DNA of 64,000 nucleotides from CAWBRT01 sp963814745 (GTDB taxonomy: Bacteria; Acidobacteriota; Terriglobia; Terriglobales; Acidobacteriaceae). The stretch's first letter is position 1. Every line of letters starts with the position of its first letter. The notes under the pieces are model-generated. The model saw nothing but the letters and a program-made list of their open reading frames with translations, did no database searches and was not told the origin of the DNA. The stretch is taken from positions 186,001 to 250,000 of the forward strand of contig CAWFEA010000019.1 in the NCBI GenBank assembly GCA_963814745.1, given 5' to 3'. Position numbers and translations under genes: made by a program. Shown in pieces: positions 27,522 to 36,156 of this stretch.

Positions 27522-27827
27522 GTGGACAACCCCGAATCTCCCGAAGTCCTGCACAACGCGAACGCGCGTCGATTTGAATTTCATCTGGGCGAATCCATGG
27601 CGCGGCTCGATTACCGCGTCGAAGACCGCACGATGATCATTGCTCATACCGGAGTTCCGCCGGAACTTGCGAACCGTGGGGTGGGAGCAAAACTGGTCAA
27701 GGCGGCCCTGGAGTACGCCCATGAGTCGGGGCTGTCGGTCGCTCTGCGCTGCTCCTTCGCCGCCGCTTACATCCGCCGGAATCCGCAATATCAAGCGTTG
27801 GTCGAGCCGCCCGGCGGCGCGCGCTGA
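27522..27827 (+). CDS. Small GNAT-type N-acetyltransferase (NATD1/YidJ-like)
   Basis: The protein of about 101 residues fits the one-domain acetyltransferases related to NATD1. It has the strand RFEFHLGESMARLDYRV, the acetyl-CoA loop GVGAKLVKAALEYA, and the family ending CSFAAAYIRRNPQY. The GTG at 27522 is preferred because GAGGT lies 7 bases upstream; longer frames lack homologous sequence. It stands alone, followed by a terminator at 27988. Confidence 0.82.
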   Translation: MDNPESPEVLHNANARRFEFHLGESMARLDYRVEDRTMIIAHTGVPPELANRGVGAKLVKAALEYAHESGLSVALRCSFAAAYIRRNPQYQALVEPPGGAR

Positions 27828-28142
27828 GTTTGCAGCCGGAACTTCCAACGAGCCGTTCCCGAGGCCAAGCCGGCCGTTGGGGGCTAAAGTTTTTCGGCTG
27901 CAGTGCCGATGTAGTGGATGCGAGCGTTGCTGAATAACTTGTCCATAGTTGCTTCGCGGTCACTGCCCTCCGGCATACCGCGAAATAGGCGGGCCGACCA
28001 TGCCCGCCTTTATTATTCCCTTCCCCATTTCTCTGCTCGCGAATCCAGGATGTTCCCTGCTCGTGAATCCAGGCTGAGCACAGCCCGCGGCCTCGCCTTT
28101 CCTGAGACACGCTTTCGCCAATCTGTCCTAGAATAGTTTGCG
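27828..28142. other. Gene-free stretch with terminator and short direct repeat
   Basis: Besides the terminator at 27988-28015, the stretch contains the direct pair CTGCTCGCGAATCCAGG / CTGCTCGTGAATCCAGG around 28036-28075. I see no gene. Confidence 0.5.
27988..28015 (+). terminator. Rho-independent terminator
   Basis: GGCGGG and CCCGCC form a hairpin with a 9-base loop, followed by TTTATTATT. It ends transcription from the GNAT gene. Confidence 0.65.
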
Positions 28143-29690
28143 ATGAAACGCTTTGCGTTCCGGGCAGTTATCGTTCTGCTGCTGCTCTCGTTGGCGTCCG
28201 CCGGTCAGCAGGCAGCGCCGCACCCCTTACGTTTTGAGATAACGATTTCACCCGCCCTGGGAACCTCGCCAGTCTCGGGACGTCTGCTCGTATTGCTCAG
28301 CAAGCATGCGCCTCAATCGGGTTTTCTCGAACCGGGGTTCGGCGATACCGCCCGTGAAACCTGGATCGCGGCTCGTGAGATCGACGGCGTGTTGCCCGGG
28401 CATGCGGTAGCGGTCGATGCCGACGAATTGGCTTTTCCGGCCCCGCTTTCCACCGCGCCGCCGGGCGACTACTACGCCATGGCGATGCTGGATGTAAACC
28501 ATGACGCGGCCTACCGCTTTTTCACTCCCGGCAATCTCCGCATGGAGGCCGTCATCCTCGACGCTTTCAATCCTCGTGCCGCCGCCATCGTGCGGCTCAC
28601 CCTGGACAAGCGCGTGCCGAACCGAAAAGCGGTGCTGCTTCCGCCGGAAATGCAGTGGATCGACTTCACCAGCCCCCTGCTCTCCGCTTTCTATGGACGC
28701 CCGATTCACATGCGCGGCGTCGTCGTCCTGCCGCCAAGCTACGCGGACGGCGCCCGAAGCTTTACAGCCGTTTATCTCATTCCCGGCTTCGGGGCGACCG
28801 CGAACGATCTCCCGCGTCTCTTCGGCGATGCCGCTTTGAACGATATGGCTGATCGGCGCTCGCCGGAGATGATCTACGTGCTGCTCGACGAATCGCTGTC
28901 CACCGGCACCCACGAGTTCGTCAACTCGGTGAACAACGGTCCTTGGGGAACGGCCCTGGTGACCGAACTGATTCCCTACCTGGAATCGCAGTACCGCATG
29001 GACGCCAGACCCGAAGGGCGCTTCGTCACCGGACATTCCTCGGGAGGCTGGGCCTCGCTATGGCTGCAAGTCGCGTACCCGGATTTTTTCGGCGGCGCCT
29101 GGTCCACTTCGCCCGACCCGGTGGACTTCCGCAGTTTCACCGGACCCGACATCGCCGACGCCAAGGCTGGGAGCAACTTCTACCTGAAGCCCGACGGCTC
29201 TCCCTGGATGCTGGTCCGTATGCATGGCGAAGACGTTGAGTCGCTTCGTGACTACGCCCAACAGGAGCGCGTGCTCGGAGACTACGGTGGCCAGATGGCC
29301 TCTTTCGAATGGGTCTTCAGCCCGCGCGGCGATGACGGCAGGCCGGTGCCGCTGTTCGACCGCGCGACCGGCGCCATCGATCCTGCCGTCGCGCGTGCCT
29401 GGGAGAAATACGATATTTCCCGTATTCTGCGCGACCACTGGAGCACGCTGGCTCCGAAGCTGAGAGGCAAGATCCATATCTACGTGGGAACCGCCGACAG
29501 CTTTCATCTGGACTCATCCATCGGACTACTCGAACAGGTATTGAAAGAACTTGGGGCGGATGCCACCGTCACCTATATTCCCGGCCGTGACCACTTCGAC
29601 CTTTACCACGGTGGGTTGTCGGTCCGCATTGCCAAAGAAATTTACTCCGCCGCTCACCCTCAAAAGACTGTTCCCCAAACCGTTCCTTGA
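28143..29690 (+). CDS. Secreted alpha/beta-hydrolase (esterase D / enterochelin-esterase-like)
   Basis: This 515-residue exported hydrolase has a signal peptide (MKRFAFRAVIVLLLLSLASAG) and an N-terminal beta-rich domain of about 150 residues. The esterase domain contains the nucleophile elbow VTGHSSGGWAS (Ser about residue 298) and the late His in GRDHFDLYHGG. An acid residue probably lies in the segment between. The domain order resembles periplasmic esterases of the putative esterase (Pfam Esterase) family. The substrate is unknown. The gene stands on its own before the coiled-coil protein on the same strand. Confidence 0.8.
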   Translation: MKRFAFRAVIVLLLLSLASAGQQAAPHPLRFEITISPALGTSPVSGRLLVLLSKHAPQSGFLEPGFGDTARETWIAAREIDGVLPGHAVAVDADELAFPAPLSTAPPGDYYAMAMLDVNHDAAYRFFTPGNLRMEAVILDAFNPRAAAIVRLTLDKRVPNRKAVLLPPEMQWIDFTSPLLSAFYGRPIHMRGVVVLPPSYADGARSFTAVYLIPGFGATANDLPRLFGDAALNDMADRRSPEMIYVLLDESLSTGTHEFVNSVNNGPWGTALVTELIPYLESQYRMDARPEGRFVTGHSSGGWASLWLQVAYPDFFGGAWSTSPDPVDFRSFTGPDIADAKAGSNFYLKPDGSPWMLVRMHGEDVESLRDYAQQERVLGDYGGQMASFEWVFSPRGDDGRPVPLFDRATGAIDPAVARAWEKYDISRILRDHWSTLAPKLRGKIHIYVGTADSFHLDSSIGLLEQVLKELGADATVTYIPGRDHFDLYHGGLSVRIAKEIYSAAHPQKTVPQTVP

Positions 29691-29816
29691 GGGAAATTAA
29701 AGAAGTTACCCTCGCCTTTCGTAACCAATTTCCTGCCGATCGCGGTATTTCTCCGATTGACACCTGGGAATGTCTGCTGGAACAATCGCAGGTATTGATC
29801 AACGAAGGAGTTATCC

Positions 29817-30647
29817 ATGTTTGGAGAAGAAGAAGCGCAGCCGCAGGCGGACGATCGCGATACCACGTTGCGCAACGTTCTGCTCGGAGTCGCCGTCATT
29901 TATGTCGTCGTATCGCTTTTCTTGCTGTTCAGCCTCCGCAGCCGTCTGCAAAGTCTGGAGCAGAAGCAGCAGACGCTGGAGGCCTCCGACAAGGAGCTTC
30001 GCGATAAGCTCCACATGACGAACAAGGCCATTTCGGAATCGGTGCAAGAGCTCGGCTCGAAGGTCGGCATGACCCAGGAGGAGATCCAACGCCGGACTGC
30101 GGAGTTGCAAAAGCAACAGCAGCAGGCTGAGGCCAAGCTGACGGCGGAACAGCGCAAGACCCAGCAACAGGTCTCTCAGGTTTCCGGTGAAGTCACGGGC
30201 GTAAGGACCGATCTCGGAGGCGCCAAGCAGGATATCGCCACCACCCGCACCGATCTCGACACCACCAAGGCCAAGCTGGAAAAAGCTATGGGCGATCTCG
30301 GAATCCAGAGCGGCCTCGTCGCCCGCAACCACGACGAACTTGAAATGCTCAAGCACAAGGGCGATCGCAACTACTTCGAGTTCACCCTGGCGAAGAGCCG
30401 GCGCCAGCCGGTTTCAACCATCAGCATGCAATTGAAGAAGACGGACCCCAAGCGGTCGAAGTTCACCCTTAACCTTATCGCCGACGACCGCACCATCGAG
30501 AAGAAAGACCGCACCGCCAACGAACCGCTTCAGTTCTACACCGGTCGCGATCGCGGCCTTTACGAGGTTGTCATCTACAAGGTGGAAAAGAATTCGGTGA
30601 CGGGCTACTTGAGCGCGCCGAAGACCATTCAACCCAAGGGCAATTAG
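29817..30647 (+). CDS. Membrane-anchored coiled-coil protein of unknown function
   Basis: This 276-residue protein has a short acidic N-terminus, one membrane segment (LLGVAVIYVVVSLFLLFSL, about residues 21-40) and a long coiled coil (about 42-175) rich in Q, K and E heptads. The C-terminal beta-rich domain ends VTGYLSAPKTIQPKG. Topology predicts a cytoplasmic start and a large periplasmic part. GAAGGAG precedes the ATG. It overlaps the convergent DUF218 gene by 4 bases. The C-terminal domain resembles a small immunoglobulin-like fold, but no family name can be given. Confidence 0.7.
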   Translation: MFGEEEAQPQADDRDTTLRNVLLGVAVIYVVVSLFLLFSLRSRLQSLEQKQQTLEASDKELRDKLHMTNKAISESVQELGSKVGMTQEEIQRRTAELQKQQQQAEAKLTAEQRKTQQQVSQVSGEVTGVRTDLGGAKQDIATTRTDLDTTKAKLEKAMGDLGIQSGLVARNHDELEMLKHKGDRNYFEFTLAKSRRQPVSTISMQLKKTDPKRSKFTLNLIADDRTIEKKDRTANEPLQFYTGRDRGLYEVVIYKVEKNSVTGYLSAPKTIQPKGN

Positions 30648-31285
30648 GCGGAACGCAATTGATCTTTCAGGCGGGTGCTCGTGGCCAGACGAGCGCCCGC
30701 ATGATTCGTGCTTTTCCAGCGCTCCACGAGTTCCCAGAAGGCGAGCTTCTCCCACTCCTCCAGCGTTGTTTTGAGCCATTCCCGCTTGCGCCAATAATCC
30801 TTCCGAAATACGCTTTCGTCATACGCCGCCGCCACCGACCACGCAGCTTGCGGCGCTCTTCGCTCGAAGATCGAGAGCGCCCGCCGGGTGTGGTAATCGG
30901 AAGTCACCAGCAATACGCGCCGCGGATGCAGCGGTGCTATGCATCGCGCCACTTCGCCGGACTCCGCAAACGTCGATGTCGAGGTAATCGGGCATACGTG
31001 GATGTGGGCAGCCAGCTGCGGCGGCATCGTCTGGATGTAGGCTTGAGCCATTTGCGCCATGGTTTTGCCGAATAACAGGTTTCGGCTGTCGGCATCGATA
31101 AACAGTTCACGGCCAAGTCCCGCCTTCAGGGCTTCGACGCCGCGATTGAAGCGGCTGCTGCCGACATCGCCCGCAAGCACCACGATGACGTCGGACGGCA
31201 GCGGTCGATCCACCACGAGGAAGCTGCCCGCGTAAGGAAGCGCGAGCGCCAAGGCAATTACAAGAACCACCAGGGTACGGACCAT
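30644..31285 (-). CDS. DUF218 (YdcF/SanA/ElyC-type) protein
   Basis: The 213-residue protein begins with a membrane/signal segment (LVVLVIALALALPYAG). The DUF218 core follows, with VIVVLAGDVGSSRFNRGVEAL and LVTSDYHTRRALSIF. Relatives include SanA and ElyC, which act in envelope and peptidoglycan-precursor homeostasis. The ligand and reaction are unknown. It overlaps the end of the upstream convergent gene by 4 bases. Confidence 0.8.
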   Translation of the reverse strand: MVRTLVVLVIALALALPYAGSFLVVDRPLPSDVIVVLAGDVGSSRFNRGVEALKAGLGRELFIDADSRNLLFGKTMAQMAQAYIQTMPPQLAAHIHVCPITSTSTFAESGEVARCIAPLHPRRVLLVTSDYHTRRALSIFERRAPQAAWSVAAAYDESVFRKDYWRKREWLKTTLEEWEKLAFWELVERWKSTNHAGARLATSTRLKDQLRSA

Positions 31286-31549
31286 GTGGCACCATCCATC
31301 ACAGACACTGGAAACCGTCCGGAAAAAATTTCTTTGCTGGGGGCGGCTTCAGCGCCTAAGGAATTCGCCGGTCCCTCCAGAAGGCGTTTATGCCGCCAGT
31401 TCCAAACAGATATCTTAGTCCACAACTGGCGACATCCAGCGAGACCACCACCAGTGTACCGTCTAAGGTCACCTTTTTAGTCACTCCGATCGCTCGAAAA
31501 TCAACCGCTTTGGCCGCAAACGTTGATACATTGGATTGCAATCGATACC

Positions 31550-32557
31550 ATGCAGCAGACCTCAGCCAAAGCGGGCCGGCGAGAACCAAGGTTTCCCCTG
31601 CACACGCCTATTCTGGTGTTCGGTTATGACCGCCTTGGACGCGCCTTTATGGAGCAGGCGCAGACGCTGGATATTTCCATCGCCGGGGCCCGGCTCACCG
31701 GGCTCAGCTCCGAAGTCGTTCCGGGCTTCATTCTTGCCGTCCAGCAAGGCGACCGGCGCGCGCGCTTTCAGGTCTTGTGGGTGGGCCAGCCGAATACCGA
31801 CCTCGAAGGACACATCGGCTTGCAATGCGTCGAGGTCGGCGGACACACTCGCAAGCGTATTTTGTGCATCGAGGTCAATCCGTCGGAAGAAGCTCTTCAG
31901 CGCTCTTATCTGGAAACCGCGGGCTACGAGTTCGTCTGCTGCGCCGAATGGCGCCAGGGCATGGCGGTCTTCCAGGAGTCGGCCTTCGATCTGCTTATGG
32001 TGGACGTTCCGTCGGGACGCGACCAGTCAGGTGATTTCATCAGCTTCGTGCGCCGGAATTCGCCCCGCACCCGTGTCTTGCTGCTCAGTCACAGTCTGGG
32101 ACGGATTCCTGAAAGCCTCCTCAACCAGGCCGACGGATTCATCGACAAGGCCAATTCCCGCGATGAGTTGTTGACCGTGGTGGAGGAGATGATCGGCGCC
32201 GGCCATCAGGTGCGATGGCCCCTGGCAAGACTCGCGGCGCGCTATACCCTTGAGGCGCCGGTATCGATTTCGCTTCGCCGCTCCGGCGCTCCGGTCAGCA
32301 TGCAGGCTAAATCAGTGGATATCAGCGAACTCGGCTTGGGGGTTGAGCTGGACGGCGATCTGGTGATCGGAGAGCTAGTCCAGCTATGCTTTCGCCTGCC
32401 CGGCAGTGACGTTGATTTGACGCCTCTCGCCACCGTCCGCCGGAGGTTGGATTCGCACTACGGCTTCGAATTCATCAGTATCGAGCGCCATCGATTGGAA
32501 GAACTCCGCCTCATCTGCCAGAAGCTGCCCCGCATCAGCCTTCCCCAGCCGGTGTAA
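31550..32557 (+). CDS. Protein with two PilZ domains flanking a degenerate receiver domain
   Basis: The first PilZ domain (about residues 1-100) has RREPRF (RxxxR) and LDISIAGARL ([DN]xSxxG), the two c-di-GMP-binding motifs. A middle domain (about 105-225) follows the receiver fold: VDVPSGRD holds an Asp at the phosphorylation position and a Lys appears in FIDKANS, but the acidic pair is replaced by CIEVNPS. The second PilZ domain (about 230-330) again has RLAAR and DISELGLGVEL. The result is a cytosolic sensor that may bind two c-di-GMP units and uses a pseudo-receiver as linker. I chose the ATG at 31550; an upstream TTG gives a longer start. Confidence 0.82.
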   Translation: MQQTSAKAGRREPRFPLHTPILVFGYDRLGRAFMEQAQTLDISIAGARLTGLSSEVVPGFILAVQQGDRRARFQVLWVGQPNTDLEGHIGLQCVEVGGHTRKRILCIEVNPSEEALQRSYLETAGYEFVCCAEWRQGMAVFQESAFDLLMVDVPSGRDQSGDFISFVRRNSPRTRVLLLSHSLGRIPESLLNQADGFIDKANSRDELLTVVEEMIGAGHQVRWPLARLAARYTLEAPVSISLRRSGAPVSMQAKSVDISELGLGVELDGDLVIGELVQLCFRLPGSDVDLTPLATVRRRLDSHYGFEFISIERHRLEELRLICQKLPRISLPQPV

Positions 32558-32633
32558 GCATAATGTGCTAGATTCTTCTTCAGTGCCCCACGGCTTCCGC
32601 CGTATGCCCCGGGGCTCCAGGCCGATTCGACCC

Positions 32634-33110
32634 ATGCGACTCATCATTCGATCTTCTCCTATCCACGCGGCTGGAGTTTTCACCCTCGAGAACATTCCGA
32701 AGGCAACCAGAATCCTGGAGTACACCGGCGAGCGCATGGCGCACGAGGCTGCCGATGAGCTCTATAAGCATCGCCCTTATACCTATCTGTTCGGCTTCGG
32801 CGACGGCTCCAGGGTCATCGATGGCTACGGAATTGCCATGTACGTCAACCACTGCTGCGATCCCAATTGCGAGACCGAGGAGGACGAAGAGGGCCGCGTC
32901 TGGATCGCCGCCATGCGGGACATCAACGCCGGTGAAGAGCTTACGTACGACTATTTTCTGTACGACGGGGAAGGCGACGCCCCTTGCACCTGCAGCACGC
33001 CAAATTGTCGCGGAACCATGTATTCAAAAAAGGAAATGCACAAACGCCAAAGAGCTGCGGCCGGTTTGAAGAAGACCCCGCGCAAGCAATCCAGTCGCCG
33101 GTCAACTTGA
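32634..33110 (+). CDS. SET-domain protein (lysine methyltransferase-like)
   Basis: The 158-residue protein is a compact SET domain. It has the strand GVFTLENIPKATRILEYTGE, the cofactor motif YVNHCCDPNCE (NHxCxPN) and ELTYDYFLY (the ELxxDY motif with its catalytic Tyr). A post-SET-like zinc cluster CTCSTPNCRG (CxCxxxxC) follows, and then a Lys/Arg-rich tail. Such proteins transfer methyl groups from SAM to lysines, in bacteria probably of ribosomal or DNA-associated proteins. The ATG at 32634 gives MRLIIRSS; a longer start at 32565 has no homologous sequence. A pre-SET region is missing, as is usual for bacterial versions. Confidence 0.88.
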   Translation: MRLIIRSSPIHAAGVFTLENIPKATRILEYTGERMAHEAADELYKHRPYTYLFGFGDGSRVIDGYGIAMYVNHCCDPNCETEEDEEGRVWIAAMRDINAGEELTYDYFLYDGEGDAPCTCSTPNCRGTMYSKKEMHKRQRAAAGLKKTPRKQSSRRST

Positions 33111-33136
33111 ATTTCTCCTGAAGAACGGGTGCTGCC

Positions 33137-33466
33137 TTATCCGCGCGTTCGCATGGCGGAGGCTACGCCGCCCAGCAAGACTCCAAATCCAATGATCGAC
33201 AGCAGCGGCAGCGCGCTGGACGCCGGAGCAATTTCCGGCGGGTCGCGGTTGCTGTTCGCCAAGCCCGGTGCGCGCACGCCCTGCTGCTGCGACGCGCTGG
33301 GAAGTACGTAAAACACCACCACCGAACGTCCGAACGGGATCGGAGTCCCGTTCGCATCCACAAGTTGGACAATGATCGTGTGCTTGCCCGGAGTCAATCC
33401 CGTAAACGTCTGGCTCATATAGTCCGTGTTGACCGGCGAATTCGAGTCAAGCTGTACCTGCGGCAA
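33137..33466 (-). pseudogene. C-terminal fragment of a surface protein with a membrane anchor
   Basis: The frame gives about 109 residues: a beta domain with FTGLTPGKHTIIVQLVDANGTPI, a linker, and a final membrane segment LPLLSIIGFGVLLGGVASAM followed by RTRG. It has no signal peptide and no start with a ribosome site; a TAG lies about 10 codons upstream of the TTG. It looks like the tail of a longer exported protein whose front part has been lost. I cannot name the family with confidence. Confidence 0.5.
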
Positions 33467-33669
33467 CTCCTCAGACGATTTCGACTTAATTCTTTTGACC
33501 TAGTTCCCTCAAACTAGGGTTCTTCGCGGCGAGCCGTACTCGCTGCTGGACAGCCGCGCCTCTGTCCGGCAAAATGGGCATCTCGGTTGTGGTAGAACGG
33601 AAACTGCAAAATTCAAAGAAACCGGGCCGGCGGTGCGCCAATCCCCCGGCCTCGTCGAGGATGCACTAT

Positions 33670-34194
33670 ATGCGTATTGAACGGCTGGAACGCTCGCAGG
33701 TCGATGAGCCCACGCAAGCGATTTTCGATCACTTTCAAAAGCAACGCGGCAACGTGCCCAACATGTTCCGCACGGTCGCCCACAGACCGGAAATCCTGCG
33801 CACCATGATCGCCCATTTCCGCGCCGTCATGGAGACTGGAACCCTGACGCCGAAGCTGAAGGAACTGGTCATCGTACGCACCTCGCAGGTCAATGGCTGC
33901 GAGTATTGACTGGCCTCGCACACCGCTCTGGCAGAGCGGCACGGCTGGACCAAAGATCAGATCGAGCACTTGGCGGACTTTCGCACTCGCGCCGATTTCA
34001 CGCCGGCGGAAAAAGCGGCGCTCGAGTTGGCGGAACGCGAAACCCTGCGTCCACAATCGGTCGATGACCAGTTCTGGGCGGAGTTGCGCAGCCACTACTC
34101 GGAAGGCGAAATCATCGAATTGGCGGCGGCCATCGGCTTGTTCAACTATTTCAATCGCTTCAACGACGTACTGAAGATGGAACCCACAAAGTGA
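33670..34194 (+). CDS. AhpD/carboxymuconolactone decarboxylase-family protein with probable selenocysteine (TGA at 33907-33909)
   Basis: The reading frame is open from 33670 to 34194 except for one TGA at 33907-33909. Before it the protein ends ...VRTSQVNGCEY; after it the same frame continues LASHTALAERHGW and keeps the family pattern to the natural stop. The TGA falls on the second cysteine of the redox motif CxxCxxxH, giving CEYU-LASH. An SD GAGG precedes MRIERLE. Just after the TGA is a hairpin (33923-33939) with a perfect 6-bp stem and the loop TGGCA, at the distance expected for a bacterial SECIS. The likely product is a 174-residue peroxidase-like selenoprotein. The alternative is a nonsense mutation. 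Confidence 0.75.
33907..33949 (+). promoter_or_regulatory. SECIS-like hairpin following the TGA codon
   Basis: The UGA is followed by CUGGCCUCGCACA, then CCGCUC-UGGCA-GAGCGG (33923-33939). The apical loop begins 19 bases after the UGA and has a G at its second position. GGCC (33912-33915) and GGCT (33943-33946) can extend the stem outward. Size and distance match bacterial SECIS elements recognised by SelB. Experimental proof or a model search is lacking. Confidence 0.6.
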
Positions 34195-34613
34195 AATTCG
34201 TGTCCCGCATGGCACTGGCCTGCCTGCTGGCCGCATGCCTTTTCGCCCGTGCCGGAGAGTCGCGATCTCCGGCCGCCGGCGTCGCCGTGGAAGATGATCC
34301 GGGGTGCGTGCCCTACACCCGGGCTCTCGAAAAGATCGGCGAAATCGCATGCGTCACCGGCAAGGTAGTTGAGGTACATACGGCAAAACCCGGGGTCACG
34401 TACCTGAATTTCTGCCGCGATTATCGAGACTGTAGTTTCTCCATCGTTGTGTTTGCCGGTGATCGGCGACGCCTGCGTGACGTTCGCGTCTTGGAAGGGC
34501 ACGAAATTCGCATCACCGGTAAAGTAACTCGCTACCGGCGCAAAGCCGAGATGCTTTGGCGCAAGCCGGAACAACTGCAAGTGGCCGTCGACGAACCCGG
34601 CAAGAAGAAGTAG
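34191..34613 (+). CDS. Exported OB-fold protein, coupled to the selenoprotein gene
   Basis: The GTG start at 34191 overlaps the stop of the CMD gene in GTGA, so the two genes are translationally coupled. The 140-residue protein starts with a signal peptide (LACLLAACLFARAGES). The mature domain has a pattern CVTGKVVEVHTAKPGVTYLNFC...CSFSIVVFAGD...GHEIRITGKVTRY, like small OB-fold domains found in exported nucleases and related proteins. It has no catalytic residues, so it may bind nucleic acid or small ligands. Coupling suggests a shared role, possibly in redox protection of the envelope; this is inference. Confidence 0.75.
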   Translation: MKFVSRMALACLLAACLFARAGESRSPAAGVAVEDDPGCVPYTRALEKIGEIACVTGKVVEVHTAKPGVTYLNFCRDYRDCSFSIVVFAGDRRRLRDVRVLEGHEIRITGKVTRYRRKAEMLWRKPEQLQVAVDEPGKKK

Positions 34614-34634
34614 GCGACGCAGCGATGGAGCGAG

Positions 34635-34826
34635 CGGCTGTTGGAAAAGTCGATCAACCTCCTGACATGAACTGTCATGCTGAGCGGAGCGCGCCTGTTT
34701 TTGGTGCGCGGAGTCGAAGCACCCCTACCAGCGCAAGGACTTACAGTTGGGTAGGGGCCCTTCGACTCGCGGCAACAACCGCCGCTCGCTCAGGGTGACA
34801 CGTTCAAAATGCTTTTCAGCAGCCTG
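34635..34826. repeat. About 190-bp dispersed repeat, copy 2 (inverted)
   Basis: This is a reverse-complement relative of 20355-20555, with the same GTCGATCAACCTCCTGACATG, CTCGCTCAGGGTGACACGTT and TTTTCAGCAGCCTG blocks. It directly abuts the MFS stop codon. Confidence 0.8.
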
Positions 34827-36054
34827 CTAGCCCTTGCCGGCGCCTTTCCCTTCCAGCTCCGGCGCCGATCGTATCCCATAGAACAGGATGATGGCGGCAA
34901 TTCCCACTGCGGCCGAAGCCGCCAGAAACGCCATCCGCAGGTTCGTGCGGTCGGAAATGTAGCCCATCAGGGTGGGAGAAAACGCATCGCCCAGCAAGTG
35001 TATGGTGAAGATATTCACGGCGATGGCCGTGGCGCGGATGCTGGCGCTCACCGAATTGACCAGCGCCGCGTTGAGCGGCGCGGTGTTGATCAGCAGAAAA
35101 AATTCGGCCACGAAAATCGCCGGATACATCCCCGCTCCCGTAACACTGACGGCCACCGCAATCGCCGGCAGCGTCACCACCGCGGCGACCGCCGAGACCA
35201 GGTAGTAGCCGCCGCGCGTAAAGCGAAGCATCATGGTCGCCCAGCCAGCCGCCCATCAAGGTCGCCAGAATTCCGCTCGCCAGCGTCATCAAACCGAAGG
35301 TCCGGTTCGCATCGGCCAGCGGCACGCCGCGCATGCGGACGAGAAAGGTCGGCATCCACACCTGCATGCCGCCGATGGCAAAGGTCAGCATGGCCATTCC
35401 CAGGCTGCATGTCCAGAATGCTTTATTGCGAAACAGGCCGGCCACGGTGTTGCGTTCAAACGTTCCGGCCACGCGGTCGGCGCCGCCGCGCTCAGGCTCC
35501 GGCAGGGCAAACATCAGCAGCCCCAGCAGCAGCCCCGGAATCGCTCCCACATAGAACGGCGTCCGCCAGCCGTAGTGACTGCCGAGATAGCCCCCGAGAA
35601 GGTAGCCCATGGCGGTCCCCGCCGGAATCGCCAGATAAAAGACAGAGAGTACCCGTCCGCGCTGTCGCTCGCCGAAAAAGTCCGCGATGTAAGCCGGAGC
35701 AATGGTCACGAAGGTGGCCTCGCCCACTCCCACCAGGGTGTGACGAATCAGCAGCGTGCGAAAGTCGTAGGTCACGGCCGTCAGCAGCGTGGCAGCGCTC
35801 CAGACGAGGGCGCCGACGATCATGATTAACCGCCTCGGGTAGCGGTCCGCCAGAGGGCCGATCACCGGAGCGGTGCACATATAGAAGATGAAAAACGCCG
35901 AGGTCAGCGCGCCAAACGCCGCGTCATCGCGGGGAAATTCATGCTGAATGAGCGGCTGCACCGCGAACAGCACGGAGCGATCGATGTAGTTGACGAAGTT
36001 CAGCGCCGTCAGAATCACCAGCGCCGCGATCGCGCTTTTGCCGTTCGCTTTCAA
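34827..36054 (-). pseudogene. MFS transporter (Spinster-like), frameshifted
   Basis: Residues 1 to about 272 are an MFS half transporter and more (LTALNFVNYIDRSVLF, DRYPRRLIMIVGALVW, GERQRGRVLSVFYL), with about seven membrane segments. At GGWLGDH near 35236 the frame breaks. The continuation in another frame (MLRFTRGGYYLVSAVAAV to ALNAALVNSVSASIRATAIAVNIF) supplies the remaining five segments, ending at 34827. One base restores a protein of about 410 residues. The shift may be decay or an error in GACCATGATG. Transport substrate: unknown; Spinster-like members export lipids or sugar phosphates. Confidence 0.75.
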
Positions 36055-36156
36055 AGTGTAGGTTCCGCAGGCGCGTGGTTGCGCGCCAGGAGTGCAATCG
36101 GCCCTTATGCGAGGGTGCCAACCGATTCCACGGATAGCCCGCCGTTGACGCAGCCG

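Noticed and set aside
33907..33909. Simple nonsense mutation as explanation for the TGA
   Set aside because: Not excluded, but the exact Cys position, the intact downstream frame and the following hairpin make Sec more likely.
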